Positions 56,884 through 64,000 of a stretch of DNA of 64,000 nucleotides are shown here, piece after piece; the stretch's first letter is position 1; each line of letters starts with the position of its first letter. Location of the stretch: positions 9,838,909 through 9,902,908 of the forward strand of contig JABACO010000003.1 in the NCBI GenBank assembly GCA_013339895.1, given 5' to 3'. A model generated the notes under the pieces. The model had not been told where the DNA came from, made no database searches, and saw nothing but the letters and a program-made list of their open reading frames with translations. The DNA comes from Ephydatia muelleri (Eukaryota; Porifera; Demospongiae; Spongillida; Spongillidae). A program made the translations under genes and the position numbers.

Positions 56884-57150
56884 TTACGTGTATATAAGGT
56901 TCTTCTTCAATGTAGCCATTGCTGTTAGGAAGTGCTGAATTGACCTTTGTAATGCATTCACATTAATTCTATTTCCTGAATCAAGAAGTGCCACCATTTT
57001 GGCTGTTTGGGTGATGTTTTTGTTTGTCAAGTTGATATGCATGTACATCACCAATCCTTTTCTTATCATTGACACCTGTAAGGTATTATTTTCACTGACA
57101 TCACTCTTGAAAACATCAATTAACTTCTTCAAATCAGCTGCAATCTTCAT
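56884..57150 (-). CDS. Small helical ORF upstream of the coiled-coil gene
   Basis: An 88-codon minus-strand ORF: MKIAADLKKLIDVFKSDVSE, then VSMIRKGLVMYMHINLTNKN and ALLDSGNRINVNALQRSIQH. The helical pattern loosely recalls TFIIS N-terminal-like modules, but that is weak. It lies 200 bp upstream of the coiled-coil gene on the same strand and may be an exon of it. Confidence 0.35.
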   Translation of the reverse strand: MKIAADLKKLIDVFKSDVSENNTLQVSMIRKGLVMYMHINLTNKNITQTAKMVALLDSGNRINVNALQRSIQHFLTAMATLKKNLIYT

Positions 57151-57895
57151 CCTAATATAAAATACAATTTTAAATGCAATTTGGTAACCAAATCTTAAAC
57201 CTATTCCATTTATTTCTCATGTGCACTATATTGGTCTGAGGACCAGAACACCAATAAAACAAGCCTTGCGCATCACCCAAGAGTTACGAAAATTAAATGC
57301 CTTGACTTCTAGTACTCAAGCTACATGTATCTGAAGTCGAAATTTCTGCCACTCGAAGGATTAGGTGATTTTTAATTAGAATCGCTAGACACAGAACCTT
57401 GGCGGTTGAAAGAACGACGCTGCTTTTTGTTAAAGCATAAATTCAAATGCAGAAGACACTTCTTAAGGCATATTGGTATTTTCAGATAATATGGGTGCCA
57501 CCTGACGGCAGTATGAAACGAATAGATACATGCCGTCATATAACCCCTTGCGCATCAACCGAATTTGATACTATTCAAAAGGCAGCTAGATTATGACCCT
57601 TTCTAACTGTTCAAAACGTATTTTTCCCTGCTGCTTGACATATGAAGAAAATGTTCAACTTATAAAAAGTACCTATTTTTCAACGTACGAAGGTAACTAG
57701 ACAAGTAAAATACGATCAGTTTCAACAGTATCAATTCATAGTACACTTACTCAACTACTATAGGAACACAGCAGAGGTCAAAATTGCAGTTAAACCAACA
57801 CAAACGAGCTTCCTTTTTCGCACGGTGCACACGTTCAATACACAAATCCAGTCACAATTTTCATCGCGTTATTAGATCATCATTTTTTGGTACGC
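57151..57895. other. Nothing recognised
   Basis: No coding or repeat signal; possibly the 5' flank of the gene to the left. Confidence 0.4.
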
Positions 57896-57899
57896 GTAC

Positions 57900-58860
57900 G
57901 TTAAATGTTCAAGTACCTATCTAAGGTAAGAGAAGGTTACTACATTTACATACCTTTGAATAACTTTGTCGGTAGTACTTTTTCGATGGCCTCGTTGGTT
58001 TTGCACGGAACTACGCTTAGCCTTCCCGTACCGCACTTTTTTCGCCAAGCGAGCACATTCAGGACTCTCCCAATAACGTTTCCTTTAGCGGACCGTTTCT
58101 TTTCTGGGTCTGCTTTATAACGTTCGCGTTCAGCGGTCTGTTTCTTTTCTGGGTCTGCTTGATACCGCTCGCGTTCAGCGGTCTGTTTCTTTTCTGGGTC
58201 TGCTTGATACCGCTCGCGTTCAGCGGTCTGTTTCTTTTCTGGCTCTGCTTGATAGCTTTCGCGTTTAGCTGATGACCGTTTCTTTTCTGGGTCTGCATGA
58301 TACCGCTCGCGTTCAGCGTCTGTTTCTTTCTGGCTCTGCTTGATACCGCTCGCGTTCAGCGGTCCGTTTCTTTTCTTGGTCTGCTTTGTAGGATGCCCGT
58401 GCCGATTCTAAAACATTGTCTCGAACTTGAAGGTATTTTGCACGTCGTTTCGCTCGTTTCTTTTTCTAACGTGAAGGCATTTGAGAAAAACAACTTCACA
58501 GGTTTCACGCCAAAACGACGATTGAATCACCGAAGAGTTTTTCGTTGCTTTATACATACACTATACCGTGCATTTATTTTTTAGATATCTAATTATACGT
58601 CTTACATAAGACGTATAATTAGATATACGTCTTACATAAGCCGTATAGTCGTATAGTCGATTGTTTACCAATATATATTTGATCCATAAGACCTCTTCCA
58701 GCCAATTCTGAAGCTATTGGTGAAAATTACATCGTTTAAAAGTGTTCCTATCCCGAGTTGTGCATTGCCAAGAAGAAGAAGAAGAAGGAGACCCGCCCAT
58801 TGTTCCGGGACTGGGTACGAGGACGGACAGTACCCTTTTGTTCTCTACAACCGCGCGGTT
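57900..58860 (-). pseudogene. RYQADPEKK-repeat family, minus-strand copy
   Basis: Read from 58860 down: a 5' region alignable with 9380-9500, a Lys/Arg start (KYLQVRDNVLESARASYKAD), then at 58390-58070 seven tandem units of about 48 bp encoding ERERYQADPEKKQTA. A tail (SPECARLAKKVRYGKAKRSS) ends at a donor-like GTATGT near 57946. One unit has lost bases, so the frame shifts inside the array near 58330. The repeats are highly charged and probably form an extended helix. The family also occurs at 9300-9950 and 60517-60945. Function unknown. Confidence 0.6.
58585..58626. repeat. 42 bp perfect palindrome
   Basis: ATATCTAATTATACGTCTTA, CA, then the exact reverse complement. The GTCTTACATAAG part repeats again at 58629-58642. 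A strong cruciform or hairpin candidate. Confidence 0.9.
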
Positions 58861-58979
58861 CTACGACATGAAACAAAAACGAAACTGCTCATTTTTTACT
58901 TATAGATCGATTGCTAAAACAAGCTAAACGATCCGATCATCGGGAGTCTTGTTACACGTATTTTTAATTATATTCATAG

Positions 58980-59130
58980 CCGGGGTCAAATCCTATATGG
59001 AAGTTTCTAACGAAACTTCCGATATAGGGAAGTATATTCCGGATGTTTGGTCCATCAATGTGTCGGCTGCAGGGTCATTTATAATGCGCATTGTTTATCC
59101 GGGTTATTTATTACAATTTGTCTATTTTGC
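58980..59130 (+). CDS. Possible exon of a small membrane protein
   Basis: Acceptor TATTCATAG and a strong donor GTGAGT. Reads VKSYMEVSNETSDIGKYIPD, then VWSINVSAAGSFIMRIVYPG and YLLQFVYFA. Two N-glycosylation sequons suggest an extracellular segment. It joins in phase with the exon at 59165-59299, but the intron would be only 34 bp. Confidence 0.35.
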
Positions 59131-59164
59131 CTGTGAGTATGCATTCTAAATATCCAAACATCCA

Positions 59165-59299
59165 GGTAGACGGATGATCTTGACACTCATTCATAAGCTC
59201 ATCGGAGCGGCTATCAGTTTGACTATAACGGCTTGGTGGATAGCTGATCTCGTTTACTTTGGACCAACAAACGACTTGATGGCAATGGATGCCGACTGA
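59165..59299 (+). CDS. Possible last exon, TM2-like membrane segment
   Basis: Reads RRMILTLIHKLIGAAISLTI, TAWWIADLVYFG, PTNDLMAMDAD and a stop. The hydrophobic hairpin ending in WWxxDLxxxGxxNDLMxxD resembles the second half of TM2 domains (GxWWLxDLxLxxTGxLxPxD). The first half of a TM2 domain is not seen in the preceding exon, so this assignment is tentative. Confidence 0.35.
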   Translation, partial: GRRMILTLIHKLIGAAISLTITAWWIADLVYFGPTNDLMAMDAD

Positions 59300-59528
59300 T
59301 AGCAAACTTATAGACCTTTTTAGAGTTTCGTACTTAATGAACAGATTTATTATTACATTTTGCTTCTTCAGCATTTCTGTGCAATAGTCGCTTTTATGTA
59401 CATGTACAGATATGTTGACGTAATACTGTCATATGTTGTGCAAACTATGTGTACTCGTGTACTCACACATGGATGCTTGTTGTGACACATACCACACACA
59501 GAGAGACGACGTACTAGCATGCGGCAGC

Positions 59529-59583
59529 AAGTGTGTGTGTGTGTGTGTGTGTATGTGTGTGTGCATGTGTGTGCGTGTGTCTA

Positions 59584-59643
<60 letters not shown>

Positions 59644-59652
59644 CACACACAT
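59529..59652. repeat. GT microsatellite
   Basis: Imperfect then pure (GT)n. Confidence 0.9.
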
Positions 59653-60500
59653 GCATGTGATAGGTGCATCATATGTACCTGTACATATGCTCTAAATGTG
59701 TGCCACGGTGCACACTTATCCAAGGCACACAGCAGTCTTCGGAGAAAGTTGAAAGACTACCCAGCAGTACAGTCACACACAAAATGTTAAAAGCTACGTA
59801 CCTTCTGAGGCCAGGCACTCAAACATATCGTTAATGCACAATACCTGCTGATTACGTTGTTGGTTGTCAATTAGAAACCGCGCATATTTAATTATCGGCC
59901 GGTATGAGTGATCCTCATGATATGCATGTGTTGTGTATTTTCTGGTCTGGGAACAAGACCATGCATGTATTTTCTCTTGAACCATCGTGTACATATCTAT
60001 GTGTCGCGCAAGGCATAGCAATGAATTGAATTGATCACAAATATCGCACCGGCTTTCCTTCTGTCTTCGTATTGTCTACGTCTCCCCTGCATGGGCCAGC
60101 TAACGGATACCTGTACGGTAGCTGAATGTATTCAATAACACATATAAGTCATGCATGTGATTAGAAATGTCTATGCGACCGCTGTACGTGCTAGACTACT
60201 TCAAAAAATTATTATTCATTATTCACTTGTATATGCATCGATCTAGCGGTGGAGTTTCAATTAGCAATCATCGGTGTTACTTATTATGTCATAATGAGCT
60301 CATTGAAAACAATAGTACAATTATATATTTATTCTGGCTAATTGCGATGACGGAATTCAGCAAAGCAAGATATGTTAAGCATTCTTTGAAATTATCACAC
60401 ATGCTCTTACTAGCATCATAGCTTCTTTTCTTTAACACAGCTACCTAAATTATCTTTTCAAACAGAATGTAGCAAATAATACCTTGTGTGAATAATACTA
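59653..60500. other. Nothing recognised
   Basis: Short frames only; no family resemblance. Confidence 0.4.
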
Positions 60501-60516
60501 TATGCTTCAAGGACAT

Positions 60517-60930
60517 GAAGGCCGATCCCGAAAAGAAGAAGGCCTCTGTACGCGACAGCTGCTACAACGCAGATATTGAATCTAAGCAATCTGCTAAAAG
60601 GCTGCGATATCAAGAGGACCTCGAGAAGAACCGTGCTGCTAAAAGGCAGCGATATCAAGAGGACGTCGATAAGACCGCGCTGCTAAAAGGCAGCGATATC
60701 AAGAGGACGTCGATAAGACTGCGCTGCTAAAAGGCGGCGATATCAAGAGGACGTCGAGGAGAACCGCGCTGCTAAAAGGCAGAAATACGAGTACAATTCA
60801 GCTGCCATTAAGGCATAAGAAAGGAATCGGTATTGGAATGACCCCGCTGTCCGATTGGCTATAAACGTGCTGCCGAGAGGAAGCGATATCGCAAGGGTCA
60901 CCGAACTACCCCTAACACCAAAAGGTAAAG
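60517..60930 (+). pseudogene. RYQEDVEKN-repeat family, plus-strand copy, exon 1
   Basis: Plus strand: MKADPEKKKASVRDSCYNAD, then units of 48 bp or slightly less: RLRYQEDLEKNRAAKRQR, YQEDV. The array continues to about 60780 but drops a base twice, so the later units are in other frames. The tail near 60800-60930 (RNRYWNDPAVRLAI; RKRYRKGHRTTPNTKR) parallels the tail of the copy at 58 kb and ends at a donor-like GTAAAG. Confidence 0.55.
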
Positions 60931-61237
60931 CATGTTGTATTGCACTAGCATTATAAAGCTATTGGAAGATGTGCATGCAACATGTGTACAGCACGCATGT
61001 AAGGGATCTGCACAAAACCATTCACTTCACATGTACAGCATGCATGGTGACCCAACTGTTGTGTACAGTACATGTAGTCCTTTCTCCTTTGTGACCTGAA
61101 TATTGGGGTGTCATTCTTAATCTGATGTACAAAAAGGCTTCCTTATCTGATGTACAACGGCAGCCCGCCTGCAACTGTGTATGAATTTAATTGCATTTGC
61201 CAGGGTTGAGCACTGCAACCTTATCCTTCTCCCTATA

Positions 61238-61440
61238 GCTACTCCTTGTATGAACCCAAATCTCATGCACTAATGGAGTATAATGGTGGTCTTGAAAAAG
61301 CTATTCTTAGGGATAGTGAGCTTCTAAGTGAAGTGAATGATGCCTTTTGTAAGTCTCATCCATTGCTAGCTCAAAAGGTTGTTACATGTACAAGATCTGC
61401 CCGTGCAGCAGTAAGTAAGATTGGTGCAGATGCATTAGCA
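61238..61440 (+). CDS. RYQEDVEKN-repeat family, second exon
   Basis: Plus strand: SLYEPKSHALMEYNGGLEKA, ILRDSELLSEVNDAFCKSHP and LLAQKVVTCTRSARAAVSKI, then GADALA. A helical segment that follows the charged repeats; sponge proteins of this repeat type generally have such a helical region next. The frame runs directly into the interspersed repeat at 61441, which ends it. Confidence 0.45.
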
Positions 61441-61640
61441 TATCCAGAAATCGCCCATACATAGGCGGTCATCTTGCTTTTTTTTTCAAATTGAATTCTA
61501 AACAAGTTTGTAATTTCCGATAAATCGGTTAGATTGTGAATCTGTGCTTCATAAAATTATACCATGAACCATTCGTGTACTAAAATCAAGAGAAAAAAAT
61601 TAATTTATACCGCGCATAATTTATTCATAAACGAATACAT
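61439..61640 (+). repeat. 200 bp interspersed repeat, copy 2
   Basis: Same orientation and about 85 percent identical to 49029-49235, starting CATATCCAGAAATCGCCCAT. Confidence 0.8.
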
Positions 61641-61882
61641 TATAAAGCCATACATTGCGTCATCATGGATGCAGTTACAATTATTGTAACTTATGTCAAC
61701 TTATAATGGATATGAAGATTAGCGCGCAAGCTATAAACGCAGTTAATTAAAAGATTAGTGTCCACGTTACGTTATTGAATACGTTATGGCCGTGATTAAT
61801 TTTTAAATAGTTTTAATGTGTTTTGTGGAGTATTTGGCTGTACACCGATCGGTTCGATCACTCCTGAAACAGACGAGATACC

Positions 61883-61951
61883 ATGGACGAAGCTATGGAA
61901 CGAATTCGAAGCCATGAAGACACGCTCGACTGTCATATAGGATCGGAGGAC
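61883..61951 (+). CDS. Possible first exon
   Basis: ATG followed by DEAMERIRSHEDTLDCHIGS and ED, ending at a donor-like GTAAGA. Protein-like composition, no family recognised, no partner exon identified. Confidence 0.3.
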
Positions 61952-62329
61952 GTAAGAAAGAGGTTAGCGCGTAACTTTTTTGTGCACAGTACATTTGCTT
62001 TGGTATTCACCTCATTCTATATCATTTTGGGGGGTCAATATAGCGCGCACTTGTCGCATAGGCCTTGGCTAATTCTCTTCTGTAGCGCCCGGTTTTGCGT
62101 CGTTCTATCAAGTAGCGGGGGAGGACGACGACGTTATTTACTTTTGCTGCAACACATTGCACTAGCGTTTGAGTTACCGTTCGCTATCTGTAGTGGTGGC
62201 AGCTGGTATGTATGCACTAATACTAACTTTGTCTAATGGGGTACCTGTAGAGGGGCAGTGTTACCGAGCCATCATGTGTGTGATGGCGTGGCAAGGTAAA
62301 GGGGAGTGGTGACAGTACAAATGTGTTAG

Positions 62330-62925
62330 TGGGATGGAACTGGAAGGCGTGTGATGGTATATGTATGCAAGTGGGAGGGGGGGAGGGGAAATGATAGGCG
62401 GGAGGAGGGGTGTGTAATGTGTAGTTGGGAGGGTATTATAAGTGGGAGGAGAGTGTAGTTTGTAGTTGGGAGGGGTGTGATAGGTGGGAGGAGGGTGTGT
62501 AGTGTGTAGTTGGGAGGAGTGTGATAGGTGGGAGGAGGGTATGTAGTGTGGAGGTGGGAGGAGGGATGTGTTAGGAAGGGGTGTGAATTATGTACATGTG
62601 GTTTAGGAAGGGGAGGAAGGGGTATGAGTGTGTACTACATATGTGTAGTGTAGGCGGGGTGTGATGATATTAATGTCTTCATGTGTGGTGTGAGTTGTGT
62701 ACATGTGTATAGGAAGGGGTGTGTGTACATGTGCATAGTATGTGGTATGTGTATACGAAGAGGTGTTGTGTAAATGTGTGTAGGTGGGAGGAGTGTTAGT
62801 TGTGTACATGTGTATAGGAAGTGGTATGAGTGTGTGCATGTGTTGTAGTGTGATGGTACAAGTGTGTGCATGTGTGTAGTGTGATGGTACAAGTGTGTGC
62901 ATGTGTGTAGTGTCAGTTGGCTTGT
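62330..62925. repeat. G-rich minisatellite region
   Basis: Units such as GTAGTTGGGAGGAGTGTGAT plus AGGTGGGAGGAGGGT, then TGTACATGTGTATAGGAAGG and ATGGTACAAGTGTGTGCATG repeats. At least three consecutive unit types. Confidence 0.85.
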
Positions 62926-63132
62926 GGTTGTGTACTTTTTTGGTTTCTTTTAACCACTAAAACCACTACATGTAGTGAGGTACAGAACAACATTTGCCAA
63001 AAGTTGCATGCAGGGCCTTGGGCAAATATTGTTTGCAACTCATTGAATAAGGGTAAAAGTTCAGAGTTTACTGATTCTTTTACCCATATTAATATGACCT
63101 TCCATGGGACAGCAATTATATACTGTCTAATC

Positions 63133-63181
63133 CCTATACTGTTGGCCTTCTCCCTATACTGTTGGCCTTCTCCCTATACTT
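63133..63181. repeat. Tandem 21-22 bp repeat
   Basis: CCCTATACTGTTGGCCTTCT repeated twice plus a partial third copy. Confidence 0.85.
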
Positions 63182-63335
63182 GTGCATGACATTATATATC
63201 GTATTCCCTCAGACCTATAGACCTTCTGTCACAGCACATACGTGTACAGGTCTTGCCACACAACAAAATTCATGACATTGGGCCTTTGTCTTTGTGTAAA
63301 CATCCAAATTAAGATAGGATCTAGGGGCAGGTATA

Positions 63336-63337
<2 letters not shown>

Positions 63338-63375
<38 letters not shown>

Positions 63376-63382
63376 CACACAC
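63338..63382. repeat. CA microsatellite
   Basis: Pure (CA)n, about 22 units. Confidence 0.9.
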
Positions 63383-63841
63383 AGTATGTCTCAGCTTATG
63401 AAGTGGGGAACTCAAATCCCATTGCAAACATTGTTTTGTTCAGATTACACAGTGACAGAAACAGAGTAACAATGACATCAAGTTCTATGAGCTTGAAGGT
63501 GATCGAAGCAATGGCTGCATTCAACCAACTGGCATCATGAATTGCTGTTACTTCAACCTGTCCAGTTCTTGCGGAGCTATATAGCCATCCTTTCTAGGTG
63601 CTGTATGTATTTAAACTAACAATGACATTAAATGACATTTTATGTAACATATTTATCATCTGAAAGTCAATGGCAACATCTGTCAGTAACACTAATGGTT
63701 TTCAGGCATTGTATTTGCTACAGATGTTATATTTATACAAGAAGCACACCATTACTGTCTCCTATAACATCAGGGATTTACTGCACCCACCCCTCGGTTT
63801 TACACATGCCTTGTCACTTGCAGTTCTGTCGATTAATCCAG

Positions 63842-63977
63842 CTGGATGTGTTTCGCGTACTTTTTGATGGAAAAGGTGTTGATGTGGCAGAGGTTACAAG
63901 GAATACAACCTTACTGAATTCAGCACTGACTATTTTGTTGATAGATGGCATGCCAACTTTGACAAAAACGGAGATGG
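63842..63977 (+). CDS. Possible exon
   Basis: Between TTAATCCAG and GTGTGC, reads LDVFRVLFDGKGVDVAEVTR, NTTLLNSALTILLIDGMPTL and TKTEM. Open across the full stretch with one glycosylation sequon; no family recognised. Confidence 0.25.
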
Positions 63978-64000
63978 GTGTGCCATAGATTTCCCTCTGA

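Noticed and set aside
63632-63840. Coding extension upstream of 63842
   Set aside because: Two frames are partly open but neither has clear splice borders or a recognisable domain.

Overview
The window looks like nuclear DNA of an early-branching animal, most likely a demosponge. It is AT-rich and full of short ACATGTA-type motifs. Convincing coding exons are short and split by very small GT-AG introns (46 to 93 bp in several places). The recognisable host genes are ankyrin, Ig/FN3 and receptor tyrosine kinase types, which are expanded in sponges. The species cannot be named from sequence alone. Most of the window is repeats and mobile elements; host genes occupy perhaps 5 percent.

Layout: 0.2-8.4 kb holds four exons of a minus-strand ankyrin-repeat gene, with foldback elements in its long intron (a 1.46 kb palindrome at 4.4-5.9 kb and a 250 bp hairpin at 7.2 kb). 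9.3-10.0 kb has a copy of a multi-copy family coding RYQADPEKK-like repeats. 10.2-15.3 kb is a minus-strand Ty3-type LTR fossil with both LTRs. 15.3-16.6 kb has two terminal-inverted-repeat elements. 17.6-23.0 kb is an older, heavily broken Ty3 fossil whose two LTRs point in opposite directions and which contains an hAT-like piece. 23.4-24.1 kb is a TTAA-flanked MITE. 24.9-30.0 kb is a minus-strand Ig-FN3-transmembrane receptor gene with a foldback element in an intron. 32.5-40.1 kb is a LINE 3' end followed by nested foldback elements: a 240 bp hairpin and a 6.5 kb giant hairpin sit inside a third element, each with its own 4 bp A/T target duplication. The giant's arms contain kilobases of CA/GT-type array. 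40.5-48.6 kb holds five 5'-truncated ends of one LINE family, four of them head to tail, one split by a 1.97 kb CACTA-like element that seems to carry a small spliced gene. 48.9-53.9 kb has exons of a receptor tyrosine kinase (extracellular, transmembrane, juxtamembrane, glycine loop and VAVK) plus a tyrosine-recombinase fossil. 53.9-54.9 kb is a 21 bp minisatellite that on the minus strand is a 339-codon histidine-rich heptad-repeat ORF. 55.7-57.2 kb holds a broken coiled-coil gene of unknown family. 57.9-62 kb has two more copies of the RYQADPEKK family in opposite orientation. The last 2 kb holds minisatellites and weak exon candidates.

Links: the two receptor genes share a homologous extracellular exon cassette, so they look like relatives that differ in the cytoplasmic part. 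The foldback elements, from the 240 bp hairpins to the 6.5 kb giant, share one terminus (GGGACAGTTTCCGCG) and make A/T 4 bp duplications, so one unidentified transposase probably moves them all. A 43-codon ORF is open in both arms of the giant and has recognisable relatives at 7.7 and 3.4 kb. This foldback family is the best candidate here for something not yet described.
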